Assembly (NCBI RefSeq): GCF_003331055.1 | Contig: NZ_PUQD01000024.1 | Coordinates: forward strand, 1 to 64,000 | Length of the DNA: 64,000 nt | Direction: 5' to 3' | Origin: Pseudomonas sp. AFG_SD02_1510_Pfu_092 | Lineage (GTDB): Bacteria > Pseudomonadota > Gammaproteobacteria > Pseudomonadales > Pseudomonadaceae | Shown: positions 1 through 15,788 of the stretch, one piece after another | How positions within the stretch are numbered: position 1 is the first letter of the stretch | Layout of the letters: each line of letters starts with the position of its first letter | Notes under the pieces: generated by a model | Databases searched by the model: none | The model's input: only the letters and a program-made list of their open reading frames with translations | What the model was told of the DNA's origin: nothing | Program-made: the position numbers and the translations under genes

Positions 1-3000
1 GATCACGTAGGCGAGGTTCAGCGGCGCCACGGCGATGTTCGGGTTGGCATCGCTGTAGCCGTCGAAGTTCTCGGTATTCAGATCCAGGCTGCGCAGGCCG
101 GCCGGGATCGGTAGGGTTTCGTGCAGGTGCGACTGGGTCAGCAGCAGGGCGATGCCGCTGTCCTCGAACATGTAACTCAGGCGGTCCTGCGGGTATTCCG
201 GGTCCAGCGGCACATAGGCGCCACCGGCCTTGACGATGCCCAGCAAGCCGATGACCATCTCCAGGCTGCGCTCCATGGCGATACCGACCAGCACGTCCGG
301 GCCGACGCCCAGCTCGCGCAGCTTGTGCGCCAGCTGATTGGCCCGGCGGTTGAGCTCGGCGTAAGTCAGCGTCTGTTCGGCAAAGGCGAGTGCCGGAGCG
401 TCCGGGGTGGCGAATACCTGGGCCTCGATCAGCTGATGAATGCTGCGCTCGTCCGGGTACGTCGCATGGGTCTCGTTCCAGCCTTCGACCATCTGTTGCT
501 GTTCCGGCTGGCCCAACATCGACAGTTCGCCGAGCACCGCGCCCGCATCGGCCACCAGCGCCTGCAGCAGGTTGGTGAAGTAGCCGGCCAGCCGGCCGAT
601 GGCCTCATCGCTCCACTGCGTTCGGTCATGGCTGAACTGCATCGACAACGTCGCGCCCAGTTCCACCAACAGGGTCAGCGGGTAGCTGGTCTGTTCCTGC
701 ACCGCCACATCGCCGAAGCGCAGGCCGCCGGGTGCGCCCTGCTGCAGCGCCTCGGCCACCGGGTAGTTTTCGAACACCAGGATGCTGTCGAACAAGGCGT
801 CACCACCCTGCCCCGCCCAGCGCTGCACATCGTACAGCGGGGTGTGCTCGAACTCGCGCAGCGCAAGGTTGCCGGCCTGCACCTGGCCGATCCACTCGGC
901 CACGCGCTGCTCGGCACGCGGCGCGCCGATCACAGGCAGGGTGTTGATGAACAGGCCGATCTGCTCCTCTACGCCAGGCAGGTCTGCCGGGCGCCCGGCA
1001 ACCGTGGCGCCGAAGCACACGCTGGCCTGGCCGGTGCAGCGCTGCAACAGCAGCAGCCAGGCCGATTGCACCAGGGTGTTGGGGGTGACCCGGTTGGCCC
1101 GGGCGAACGCTTCGATGCGCGCAGTCTGCTCGCGGTCGAAGGCCACCCGGTGGTTGCCGTAGCCGCTGCCACCGGCACTACCGGCGACCGCCCGGGCCAG
1201 CCGGGTCGGCTCGTCCAGCACGGCCAGTTGGGCTTTCCAGAACGCTTCGGCAAGCGCCGCGTCCTGGCCTTGCAGCCAGCCGATATAGTCGCGGTAACGC
1301 GTGGTCTGCGTGGGCGGCAGCAGGCCGGCGTAGCGCTGCAGCACCTCACCGAGCAGGCGCGAGGTGCTCCAGCCGTCCATGAGGATGTGGTGGTTGGTGT
1401 AGATCAGGTGATGGCTGGCGTCGCCCGTACGCACCAGTACCAGGCGCAGCAGCGGTGCGCCAGCCAGGTCGAAGCCACGCTGGCGCTCATCCTCGGCAAG
1501 GGCCTGCAGTGCCTGCTGCAGCGCCGGCTGGCCACGCCAGTCATGCTCGCTGCACGGCAGCGCGACGGCCTTGTGTACCAGCTGCACGGCTTGCTCCAGC
1601 TCGCCCGCCAGGACAAACCCGGTGCGCAGGATGTCGTGCGCATCCAGCGTGGCCTGCCAGGCCTGCTTGAAACGCTGCACATCCAGCCCTTGCACCTCCA
1701 CCCGTAGCTGGTTGATGTAGTTGCCGGCCTGCGGGTCGTAGAGGGTATGGAACAGCATGCCCTGCTGCATCGGTGACAGCGGGTAAACGTCGGCGATCTG
1801 CCCCGCCGCCACCGGCAGGCTGTCCAGTTGCGCCTGGGTCAGCCTGGCCAGGGGCACGTCGGACGGCGTGATGCCCTGCTGGCGGGCATCGCAGCAGTGT
1901 TCGACCAGCTCAGCCAAGGCCTGTTGGTAAGCCTGGGCCAACGCGTCGATGGTGGCCGGCTGGTACATATCGGTGCTGTAGGTCCACTCCAGGCACAGCT
2001 CGCCGCCGTACACCTGGCCAGTGATGCTCAGCCAGTTGCCCAGCGGGGCGCCGGCACATTGGGTACGGCCTGCGCGTTCGGCGCTGGGGCTGAACAGCGC
2101 GCCGGCATCGAAGCTGGCATCGAACTGGCCCAGGTAGTTGAAGGTGACGCGGGCCTGGGCACCGCGCTGTACCTGCGCACGCAGGTCGGCAGCGCCGAGG
2201 TAGCGCAGCAGGCCATAGCCGAGGCCTTTGTCCGGCACCGCGCGCAGTTGCTCCTTGATCGCCTTGATCGACTGGCCGAGGTCGTGGCCGGGGGTGAGGC
2301 GCACCGGGAACAGGCTGGTGAACCAGCCCACGGTGCGGCTGAGGTCAAGGTCGTCGAACAGGTCTTCGCGGCCATGGCCTTCCAACTGCACCAGCAGGTT
2401 GTCCTGCGCGCTCCAGCGGCACAGGGTGCGCGCCAGCGCGGTCAGCAGCAGGTCGTTGATCTGTGTGCGGTAGGCCGCCGGCGCCTGCTTCAGCAGCCTG
2501 GCGGTGCGTTCGGCATCCAGCCGTGTAACCGCCGTGCCGGCATGGGTGTTGGCCAGGCTGCCCTGCGGGTTGTCACGCGGCAGCTCGGCGTGGTCACCGG
2601 CCAGCAGCTGTAGCCAATAGTCGCGCTGGGCATGCAGCGCAGCACTGCCGGCATGGCTGGCCAAGCGTTCGGCCCATGTCTTCACCGAGGTGGTCTTGGC
2701 GGGCAGGCTCACGGCCTGGCCGTCCAGCAGTTGCCGGTAGGCCGCTTGCAGGTCTTCCAGCAACACCCGCCACGACACGCCGTCGATCACAAGGTGATGG
2801 ACCACCAGCAGCAGGCGCTGCTGGCCATCAGCGAAGTCGAACAGTTCGGCACGCAGCAGCGGCCCGTGCTCCAGGTTCAGGCTGGCTTGCACCTGGTTGC
2901 CAGCAGCGTCCAGTTCATCCAGCGAGGCCAGGTTGCGCTGCAGCAGCAGTGGCGCACTGTCCAGCGGCTGGAAACGTGCCTGCCACTGGCTTTCGCCACG

Positions 3001-6000
3001 GCTGAAGCGCAGGCGCAAGGCATCGTGCTGTTCGACCACGGCGCGCAGGGCGGCCTGCAACTGCGGCACCTGCACCGGGCTGGCCGGCTTGAGCAGTACC
3101 GACTGGTTCCAATGTGCAGGCTGGGCGATCTCCAACTCGAAGAAACGCGCCTGAGCCGGCAGCAATACCACCTCGCCGATGTTGGCGGTGTCCACGGCTG
3201 CGGCCGCAACCGCTTGCTTGGCCTCGATGCGCTTGGCCACCTGGGCCAGCTGGGCGATGGTCTGTTGTTCGAACAGCTGCTTGGGCGTGATGCGCAGGCC
3301 CTGGCGTTTGGCCCGGGCGATGATCTGCAGGCTGAGGATCGAGTCGCCGCCCAGTTCGAAGAAGTTGTCAGTGCTGCCGACCTGCTCCAGCTTGAGCACA
3401 TCGGCCCACACGGCGGCCAGCTTTTCCTCGATATCGCCTTGTGGCGCCACATAGCCGCGGCTGACCGCACCGGGTACCGGCAACGCGCGCTTGTCGAGCT
3501 TGCCGTTGGCAGTCAGCGGCAGGCGCTCGAGCAGCAGCACCTGCGCCGGCACCATGTAGTCCGGCAGGCGAGCGTGCAGGTGCGCCTGCAACTGCTGCAC
3601 GGTCACGCCGTCGTCGGCAACCGCGTAAGCCACCAGTTGCAGGCGCTCGGCATCGCCTTCCAGCGGCAGCGCCAGCACCACGGCCTCGCTGACCCCAGGC
3701 AAGCCGGCCAGCACCCGGCCGACCTCACCCGGCTCCACGCGGTAACCACGGATTTTCACCTGGTCGTCGGCACGCCCGATGAACTCGATCAGACCGTCGG
3801 CCGTTAGCCGCGCGCGGTCACCCGTGCGGTACAGGCGGGCACCGCCCTCGGTCGGCACGAAGCGTTCGGCCGTCAGCGCCGGCTGGCCCAGATACCCTTG
3901 GGCGACCCCCTGCCCACCCAGGTACAACTCGCCAGCCACCTGCACCGCCACAGGGTTGAGGTAGGCGTCCAGCACCTGCGCGCAGGCGTTGCCCAGCGGG
4001 CGACCGACCGGCACCGTGCGGCAGCCTGGCAGCCGCTGCACCGGCTCGAAGGTGAGCACGCCGACGGTGGTTTCGGTCGGCCCGTAGTGGTTGATCACTC
4101 GGCAATCCGGGCGCAGTTCGCGGACCTTGTCCAGCAGGCCCCAGCTGCACGCTTCACCGCCGAGGATCAGCGCCTCGACGGGCAGTACATCGGCGGCGCA
4201 GGCCGCTTGCAGCAAGCCTTGCAGGTGACTTGGCACCAGCTTGAGCACGCCCACCTGATGCTGCGCCATGTAGCTGGCGAAACCATCCGGGTCGAACGCC
4301 AGTTCCTGTGGCAGCAGGTGCAGCAGGCGGCCAGAGGCCAGGGCGCCGAACAGCACGGTGTGGCCCAGGTCGGCCGCGGTGGTGGACACCATCGCCATGC
4401 TCGCCGCGGCCGGCAGTTGCAGGCGCTCCAGCAGCGCCTGGGTGTAGCTGGCCAGCGCCCCATGGCTGACCACCACAGCTTTCGGCTGACCGGTCGAGCC
4501 CGAGGTGTAGATCAGATAGGCCGGTTGTTCGGCGGCGATGGCCACCTCGACCGGGCTGTCGCTGCAGGTTGCCCAGGCGGTGTGATCGCAGCAAATCAGC
4601 TGCACGCCGGTGAGGCCGGCAAAGCGCTGGTCGCCCGGTTCATGCAGAAGTACGGCGGCGCCACTGTCGGCAATCAGTTGTTGCAGGCGTTCCTGCGGTT
4701 GCTGGGTGTCCAGCGGCAGGTAGGCGGCGCCGGTCTTGAGCACTGCGAGCAAGGCGCTGACCCACTCGATGGAGCGCGGCAGGCACAGGGCAACGACGCT
4801 GCCGGCACCGACGCCGCGCTGGCGCAGGTAGTTGGCCAGGCGGTTGGACGCCGCCTCCAGTCCGGCCTGAGTCATGAACCGGTCACCGGCACGCACACCA
4901 CCGAGGGCCTGGCCTTGCGCCATGGCCTGGCGCCACAGGGCCAGGATGTCGCCGTGCGGGTAGGCCTGCGTGGTCGCCGGCAGCAGCGGCGCCACTTGCG
5001 GGCTGTCGACGATCGCCTGCTGCGGGTTGCGGACCAGCGCATCCAGCACCTGGCGCAGCGAGGCGGCCATGCGTTCGATGGTGGCTTGCTGGAACAGGTC
5101 GGTGGCATAGGTGAAATAGCCTTCGATGCCGTCGGCCTTGTCGGAAAAGTCGAACGCCAGGTCGAAGCGGGCGTCACCGCCGTCACGGGCAAAGCCTTCC
5201 ACCTCCAGCGCGCCAAGGCGCTTGCGCCCTGTATCGCTGGCGGCTACGTGCTGGTTGATCTTGAACTGGAACAGCGGGTTGTGCGCCAGGTTGCGCTCGG
5301 GCAACAGGGCATCGACCAGGTGTTCGAACGGCAGTTCCTGGTGTGACTGGGCGCCGCCGATCACATCTTTTACTTGCTCCAGCAGCGCGGCGAAGGTGGC
5401 GCGCTCGTCCACTTGCACGCGCAGCACCTGGGTGTTGATGAAGAAGCCGATCAGGCCTTCCAGCTCCTGGCGGTTGCGCCCGGCGTTCGGTGCGCCGATG
5501 CGGATATCGGCCTGGCCGCTATAGCGCGACAGCACCACTGCCATGGCCGCCAGTACCAGCCCGAACAGCGTATGGCCGCCCTTGCGCGCCTGGCTGCGCA
5601 GGGCCTCGGCCTGGGCGCTGCCGATGTCCACGCGCAGCACGGCACCGCGCTGGCTGGGCGTGGCCGGGCGCTCGAAGTCCAGCGGCAGGCTCAGCAGCGG
5701 CTGCTCGTCGCCCAGTTGCGCCTGCCAGTAGGCCAGCTGGCGCTGCGCTTCACCGGCTTCGAGCCAGGCGCGCTGCCAGATGGCGTAGTCAGCGTACTGG
5801 ATCGGCAGCGCCGGCAGCTCGGCCTGCCGGCCTTCGGCCAGGGCGGTGTACAGCTGGATGAATTCCTGCACCAACACATCGCTGGACCAGCCGTCGGCGA
5901 TGATGTGATGCATGCTCAGCGCCAGCACATGCTGGTCGGCCGCCACACGCAGCAACGCGACCCGCAGCAGCGGCCCGCTCAGCAGGTCGAACGGCTGCTT

Positions 6001-6444
6001 GAGGACGGCCTCCACCGCGCTGCTCAGCGCGGCTTCATCGGGGGCCTCGGCGACCGTCATCAAGGCCACTGGCAGCGGGCAGTGGGTGAGAATTTCCTGG
6101 TGGAATTCACCGTCTTGCGAGGCGAAGCGGGTACGCAGCGACTCGTGACGCTGCACCAGCGCATCCAGCGCCTGTTGCAGCAGCGCCGGGTCCAACGGGC
6201 CTTTCAGGCGCACCGCCATCGGCACGTTGTAGGCCGGGCTGTCGGGCTCCAGCTGCCAGAGGAACAACAAACGCTGTTGGGCGTACGACAGCGGAAGGCG
6301 CGCCCGGCCCGGGCGCGCCGGGACGATCGGCAGCAGGCGGAAGCTCTGGCCGCTGGCCTGCATCTTGTCCAGGATCTGCTGGCGTTGCTCCACGGGGAGG
6401 CCGACGAAACGTTGGGCGATGCGTTGTGCTGCAGTGAGTTCCAT
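1..6444 (-). CDS. Pyoverdine-type non-ribosomal peptide synthetase, C-A-T-E-C-A..., 3' end beyond window
   Basis: Starts at the ATG at 6444, one base after the stop of the upstream NRPS, and stays open to the window edge (2148 codons seen). Domains: condensation (about 20-440, HHIIADGW near 180), adenylation (about 470-990), carrier with LGGDSI near 1032, epimerisation (about 1095-1530, HHLVIDG and NYLGQ motifs), condensation (HHILMDGW near 1685, expected to accept a D-residue), and the beginning of a second adenylation domain. Aligned by hand to the GrsA pocket, the first A domain reads D-L-T-K-I-G-H-V-G-K, close to published Asp codes, so the module probably adds D-Asp or D-hydroxy-Asp; this is inference. 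GGDS rather than GGHS in the carrier fits a downstream E domain. It should act after the 6446-12913 protein. The terminal thioesterase is not in view. Confidence 0.93.
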   Translation of the reverse strand, partial: MELTAAQRIAQRFVGLPVEQRQQILDKMQASGQSFRLLPIVPARPGRARLPLSYAQQRLLFLWQLEPDSPAYNVPMAVRLKGPLDPALLQQALDALVQRHESLRTRFASQDGEFHQEILTHCPLPVALMTVAEAPDEAALSSAVEAVLKQPFDLLSGPLLRVALLRVAADQHVLALSMHHIIADGWSSDVLVQEFIQLYTALAEGRQAELPALPIQYADYAIWQRAWLEAGEAQRQLAYWQAQLGDEQPLLSLPLDFERPATPSQRGAVLRVDIGSAQAEALRSQARKGGHTLFGLVLAAMAVVLSRYSGQADIRIGAPNAGRNRQELEGLIGFFINTQVLRVQVDERATFAALLEQVKDVIGGAQSHQELPFEHLVDALLPERNLAHNPLFQFKINQHVAASDTGRKRLGALEVEGFARDGGDARFDLAFDFSDKADGIEGYFTYATDLFQQATIERMAASLRQVLDALVRNPQQAIVDSPQVAPLLPATTQAYPHGDILALWRQAMAQGQALGGVRAGDRFMTQAGLEAASNRLANYLRQRGVGAGSVVALCLPRSIEWVSALLAVLKTGAAYLPLDTQQPQERLQQLIADSGAAVLLHEPGDQRFAGLTGVQLICCDHTAWATCSDSPVEVAIAAEQPAYLIYTSGSTGQPKAVVVSHGALASYTQALLERLQLPAAASMAMVSTTAADLGHTVLFGALASGRLLHLLPQELAFDPDGFASYMAQHQVGVLKLVPSHLQGLLQAACAADVLPVEALILGGEACSWGLLDKVRELRPDCRVINHYGPTETTVGVLTFEPVQRLPGCRTVPVGRPLGNACAQVLDAYLNPVAVQVAGELYLGGQGVAQGYLGQPALTAERFVPTEGGARLYRTGDRARLTADGLIEFIGRADDQVKIRGYRVEPGEVGRVLAGLPGVSEAVVLALPLEGDAERLQLVAYAVADDGVTVQQLQAHLHARLPDYMVPAQVLLLERLPLTANGKLDKRALPVPGAVSRGYVAPQGDIEEKLAAVWADVLKLEQVGSTDNFFELGGDSILSLQIIARAKRQGLRITPKQLFEQQTIAQLAQVAKRIEAKQAVAAAAVDTANIGEVVLLPAQARFFELEIAQPAHWNQSVLLKPASPVQVPQLQAALRAVVEQHDALRLRFSRGESQWQARFQPLDSAPLLLQRNLASLDELDAAGNQVQASLNLEHGPLLRAELFDFADGQQRLLLVVHHLVIDGVSWRVLLEDLQAAYRQLLDGQAVSLPAKTTSVKTWAERLASHAGSAALHAQRDYWLQLLAGDHAELPRDNPQGSLANTHAGTAVTRLDAERTARLLKQAPAAYRTQINDLLLTALARTLCRWSAQDNLLVQLEGHGREDLFDDLDLSRTVGWFTSLFPVRLTPGHDLGQSIKAIKEQLRAVPDKGLGYGLLRYLGAADLRAQVQRGAQARVTFNYLGQFDASFDAGALFSPSAERAGRTQCAGAPLGNWLSITGQVYGGELCLEWTYSTDMYQPATIDALAQAYQQALAELVEHCCDARQQGITPSDVPLARLTQAQLDSLPVAAGQIADVYPLSPMQQGMLFHTLYDPQAGNYINQLRVEVQGLDVQRFKQAWQATLDAHDILRTGFVLAGELEQAVQLVHKAVALPCSEHDWRGQPALQQALQALAEDERQRGFDLAGAPLLRLVLVRTGDASHHLIYTNHHILMDGWSTSRLLGEVLQRYAGLLPPTQTTRYRDYIGWLQGQDAALAEAFWKAQLAVLDEPTRLARAVAGSAGGSGYGNHRVAFDREQTARIEAFARANRVTPNTLVQSAWLLLLQRCTGQASVCFGATVAGRPADLPGVEEQIGLFINTLPVIGAPRAEQRVAEWIGQVQAGNLALREFEHTPLYDVQRWAGQGGDALFDSILVFENYPVAEALQQGAPGGLRFGDVAVQEQTSYPLTLLVELGATLSMQFSHDRTQWSDEAIGRLAGYFTNLLQALVADAGAVLGELSMLGQPEQQQMVEGWNETHATYPDERSIHQLIEAQVFATPDAPALAFAEQTLTYAELNRRANQLAHKLRELGVGPDVLVGIAMERSLEMVIGLLGIVKAGGAYVPLDPEYPQDRLSYMFEDSGIALLLTQSHLHETLPIPAGLRSLDLNTENFDGYSDANPNIAVAPLNLAYVI

Positions 6445-6445
6445 G

Positions 6446-12913
<6,468 letters not shown>

Positions 12914-12951
12914 GTCGAGCGGTGTCCTGGCAGTCGAGCGGTAACTGTCAG

Positions 12952-12975
12952 ACGAAGGTATGCAGGGGTGATTTA
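12952..12975 (-). promoter_or_regulatory. PvdS/PfrI-type iron-starvation promoter of the NRPS genes
   Basis: On the minus strand TAAAT is followed after exactly 16 bases by CGT, the pattern of promoters read by the pyoverdine ECF sigma factor. It ends 39 bases before the NRPS start at 12913. Together with two similar sites near 15.2 kb it implies iron-starvation control. Read by eye; not tested statistically. Confidence 0.6.
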
Positions 12976-12997
12976 GTAGAGGCCGCGCCGCCGGCTG

Positions 12998-14133
12998 CAT
13001 CGGCTTTGTGCGAGCACCGGCGTAGCCGGTGCCATGCACCGCGCTGGGTGCTTCGCGGGTGAACCCGCTCCCACAGGGAATGGCGCAAGCGCCGAGCTCA
13101 CGCAGTATGGCCTGTGGGAGCGGCCGTGGCCGCGAACACCGGCGTAGCCGGTGCCATGCACCGCGCCGGATGCTTCGCGGGCTCGCCCGCTCCCACAGGG
13201 GACCGCGTATGCCCCAGGCCCACGCGGTATGACCTGTGGGAGCGGCTTTAGCCGCGAACACCGGCGTAGCCGGTGCCATCCACCGCGCTGGATGCTTCGC
13301 GGGCTCGCCCGCTCCCACAGGGGACCGCGTATGCCCCGGGCTCACGCGGGATGACCTGTGGGAGCGGCTTTAGCCGCGAACACCGGCGTAGCCGGTGCCA
13401 TCCACCGCGCCGGATTCTTCGCGGGCTTGCCCGCTCCCACAGGGGACCGCGTATGCCCCGGGCTCAAGCGGTATGACCTGTGGGAGCGGCCGTGGCCGCG
13501 AACACCGGCGTAGCCGGTGCCATGCACCGCGCTGGATTCTTCGCGGGCTTGCCCGCTCCCACAGGGGAACGCGTATGCCCCGGGCCCACGCGGTATGACC
13601 TGTGGGAACGGCTTTAGCCGCGAACACCGGCGTAGCCGGTGCCATGCACCGCGCTGGATGCTTCGCGGGTGAACCCGCTCCCACAGGGAATGGCGCAAGC
13701 GCCGAGTTCACGCAGTCCAGCCTGTGGGAGCGGCCGTGGCCGCGAACACCGGCGTAGCCGGTGCCATTCCACCGCACTGGATGCTTCGCGGGTGAACCCG
13801 CTCCCACAGGGGACCGCGTATGCCACGGGCTCACGCGGTATGACCTGTGGGAGCGGCTTTAGCCGCGAACACCGGCGTAGCCGGTGCCATGCACCGCGCT
13901 GGATGCTTCGCGGGCTTGCCCGCTCCCACAGGGGACCGCGTATGCCCCGGGCTCAAGCGGTATGACCTGTGGGAGCGGCTTTAGCCGCGAACACCGGCGT
14001 AGCCGGTGCCGCCCACCGCGCTGGATGCTTCGCGGGCTTGCCCGCTCCCACAGGTACTGCACTGGCTTCGGGCTCACGCGATAACCTGTGGGAGCGGCCG
14101 CGGCCGCGAACACCGGCGCAGCCGGTGCCATGC
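12998..14133. repeat. Tandem array of about nine 122-bp composite REP units
   Basis: The palindrome CACCGGCgtaGCCGGTG recurs at about 13013, 13137, 13259, 13381, 13502, 13624, 13745, 13868, 13990 and (altered) 14108, spaced 118-124 bases. Each unit also holds two oppositely oriented REP elements, GTGGGAGCGGC..GCCGCGAA and TTCGCGGG..CCCGCTCCCAC. Units differ at few positions, and the spacer between REPs is conserved too, so whole units were amplified. It fills the gap between the SyrP-like gene and the NRPS genes. No gene is supported here; open frames crossing it are by-products of the repeat. It is not CRISPR: the repeat unit is long and palindromic and there are no unique spacers. Confidence 0.93.
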
Positions 14134-14142
14134 AGTGCAGCG

Positions 14143-15126
14143 TCAGCGCAGCAGTTCGGAATGCCCTTGCGCCATCGCCACCACCACCTTGCGCTTACCG
14201 GTAAACGGCGACCGCGCATGGGCCGCCAGCATGTTGTCGAGCATCAACACATCGTTCTGCAACCAGGGGAAGCTGATCGTGCATTCATCCAGCACCCCGC
14301 GCACTTCATCGAGCAGCGAATCCTCGATGGCCGACCCGTCGCCGTAATACACGTTACGCGGCAGGTCCTGCTCCTCGACAATGTCCATCAACGACTCGCG
14401 CACCTCGGGCTGCAGGTTCGACACGTGGAACAGGTGCGCCTGGTTGAACCACACGTCATCCCCGGTCACCGGGTGACGCGCGACCACCTGGCAGCGCTGG
14501 CGGGTGCGCAGTTCACCGTCATCCTTCCAGATGCACTCAATGGCATGCGCCCGGCAGTAGGCCTCGACCTGGCGCGGGTCTTCGCTGTTGAATACCTGCG
14601 ACCACTCCACATCCAAGCCGTTGCCGTAGTTGCGCACGTACATCAGCCCCTTCTCCATCAACCGCTCACGAATGCGCGCCGGCATGCGCCGGTACACCTC
14701 GCGGCTGTCGGCAATCGGCGTCTCGCCGCCGCTCTCGGCGGGGATCACGCTGTAGAACCAGATCTTCATCGGCCATTCCAGGGTGTAGGCCTGCTCGTTG
14801 TGCAGGGGGATGCTCTGGTGCGCCGGGTACTCGGTGGAGGTGTACACACCCTGGGTCACATTGCTGCGCGGGGTGGAGCCGAATTCGTAGTTGAGCAGCG
14901 GGTGGCCGAAGGCCGCCGCGAACTGGCGGAAGGCTTCTGCACCGCCCACCTCGAAGCCGCGAAACAGGATACCGCCGGCCTGCAACAGGTGCCGCTCGAC
15001 CAGCGGCTGCAATGCCGCAAAGGCTTCCAGCAGGTCGATCCCCGGCTCCGGCGCGCGCACCAGCAGCGGCAGGTTGCCGCGCGTAGCGTCCAACGGTTCG
15101 ATGGCAAAGCTCAGCAGTTCAGTCAT
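14143..15126 (-). CDS. SyrP-like Fe(II)/2-oxoglutarate aspartate beta-hydroxylase of the pyoverdine cluster
   Basis: 327 residues, TauD/TfdA fold. Visible iron ligands are H109-x-E111 and a distal His at about 303, followed by Arg312, which should bind 2-oxoglutarate. SyrP of the syringomycin pathway hydroxylates carrier-bound Asp at the beta carbon, and related genes sit in pyoverdine clusters whose products contain 3-hydroxy-Asp. Two nearby A domains have Asp-like codes, so one or both Asp-loaded carriers are likely substrates; which one cannot be told from sequence. A promoter of the iron-starvation sigma type lies at 15202-15225. The repeat array separates this gene from the NRPS genes, which have their own candidate promoter, so cotranscription is uncertain. 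Function by family and context: fairly sure. Confidence 0.88.
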   Translation of the reverse strand: MTELLSFAIEPLDATRGNLPLLVRAPEPGIDLLEAFAALQPLVERHLLQAGGILFRGFEVGGAEAFRQFAAAFGHPLLNYEFGSTPRSNVTQGVYTSTEYPAHQSIPLHNEQAYTLEWPMKIWFYSVIPAESGGETPIADSREVYRRMPARIRERLMEKGLMYVRNYGNGLDVEWSQVFNSEDPRQVEAYCRAHAIECIWKDDGELRTRQRCQVVARHPVTGDDVWFNQAHLFHVSNLQPEVRESLMDIVEEQDLPRNVYYGDGSAIEDSLLDEVRGVLDECTISFPWLQNDVLMLDNMLAAHARSPFTGKRKVVVAMAQGHSELLR

Positions 15127-15201
15127 GTCCGGTCACCTCAAGCCAGAGCCGCGTTGGCGGCAAAATCGGGATGTGCGCCGTCGCGGCGCCTGTCTGGAGG
15201 A

Positions 15202-15225
15202 ACGAGCGGACCTTGGGGAAATTCA
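15202..15225 (-). promoter_or_regulatory. Candidate iron-starvation sigma promoter of the SyrP-like gene
   Basis: Minus-strand TGAAT, 16 bases, then CGT, against the TAAAT-N16-CGT pattern; 76 bases before the start at 15126. One mismatch in the -35 half makes it weaker than the NRPS site. Confidence 0.4.
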
Positions 15226-15238
15226 GCAGGGCCACAAC

Positions 15239-15262
15239 TAAAGCCGGCGGGCGCCGATTCGT
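15239..15262 (+). promoter_or_regulatory. Candidate iron-starvation sigma promoter of the azurin-pvdE unit
   Basis: Plus-strand TAAAG, 16 bases, then CGT, ending 39 bases before the azurin start at 15302. One mismatch in the -35 half. The site lies back to back with the SyrP promoter, as expected for a divergent iron-regulated pair. Confidence 0.42.
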
Positions 15263-15301
15263 CTGAACGATGTGCCCCCTTTCATCGCCCAGGAACCGTA
15301 C

Positions 15302-15751
15302 ATGACTCGCCAGCTTCTGCTTCTTGCCCTGCTCGCCGCGGCCCCTGCCGCCTGGTCGGCGCAGCCATGCGCCGTGGAAATCCATGGCACCGACCAGATG
15401 ACCTTCGACAAGGCCGCCATCAGCGTGCCCAAGGCCTGCACCGCGTTCACCGTCACCCTCAGCCACCCCGGCGCCATGCCGAAGAACGTGATGGGCCACA
15501 ACTGGGTGCTGAGCACCCAGGCCGACATGCAGGGCGTGCTCGATGACGGCCAGAAGGCGGGCGAGGCGCAGGACTACCTGAAACCTGGCGATACCCGGGT
15601 AATCGCCCATACCCGTCTGATCGGCGGCGGCGAACAAGACAGCGTCACCTTCGACACGCAGCAGCTGAAGGCCGCAACCCCCTACAGCTTCTATTGCTCG
15701 TTCCCGTTCCACAGCACCTTGATGAAGGGCACCCTGACCCTCGGCAGCTGA
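15302..15751 (+). CDS. Azurin-like periplasmic blue copper protein
   Basis: 149 residues with a Sec signal peptide (hydrophobic stretch 4-18, cleavage expected near A20). The mature part is azurin-like: Cys23 and Cys46 can form the conserved disulfide, and the type 1 copper ligands are visible as His66 (MGHNW), Cys132, His137 and Met141 ([10 protein letters not shown]). Usual azurins have GH where this one has FH before the copper His. Azurins carry single electrons in the periplasm. The ATG at 15302 is preferred to an upstream in-frame start because the signal peptide begins there. pvdE follows after about 37 bases, so the two are probably cotranscribed from the candidate iron-starvation promoter. 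A role in periplasmic pyoverdine maturation is inference. Confidence 0.88.
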   Translation: MTRQLLLLALLAAAPAAWSAQPCAVEIHGTDQMTFDKAAISVPKACTAFTVTLSHPGAMPKNVMGHNWVLSTQADMQGVLDDGQKAGEAQDYLKPGDTRVIAHTRLIGGGEQDSVTFDTQQLKAATPYSFYCSFPFHSTLMKGTLTLGS

Positions 15752-15788
15752 CCCCGCCCCCCCTTTTCAATCTGCGAGATCACCCTTG

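Noticed and set aside
121-1707. Long plus-strand open frame (528 codons)
   Set aside because: Antisense to the NRPS reading frame with GC-rich third-position effect; no domain, and the minus-strand frame has clear NRPS motifs.
2632-5346. Long plus-strand frames opposite the first NRPS gene
   Set aside because: Compositional shadows of a high-GC gene; low-complexity Gln/Arg/Ala content and no recognisable family.
12914-13345. N-terminal extension of the second NRPS into the repeat array
   Set aside because: The extension is translated REP repeat; a PvdS-type promoter lies inside it at 12952-12975 and a normal C-domain start is at 12913.
13029-14131. Short open frames on both strands of the array
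   Set aside because: Each repeats the same peptide (for example GMTCGSGFSREHRRSRCH) because the DNA repeats; no start signals.
12998-14133. CRISPR array
   Set aside because: Period of 122 bases with conserved spacers and internal palindromes, and no cas genes; it is a REP array.
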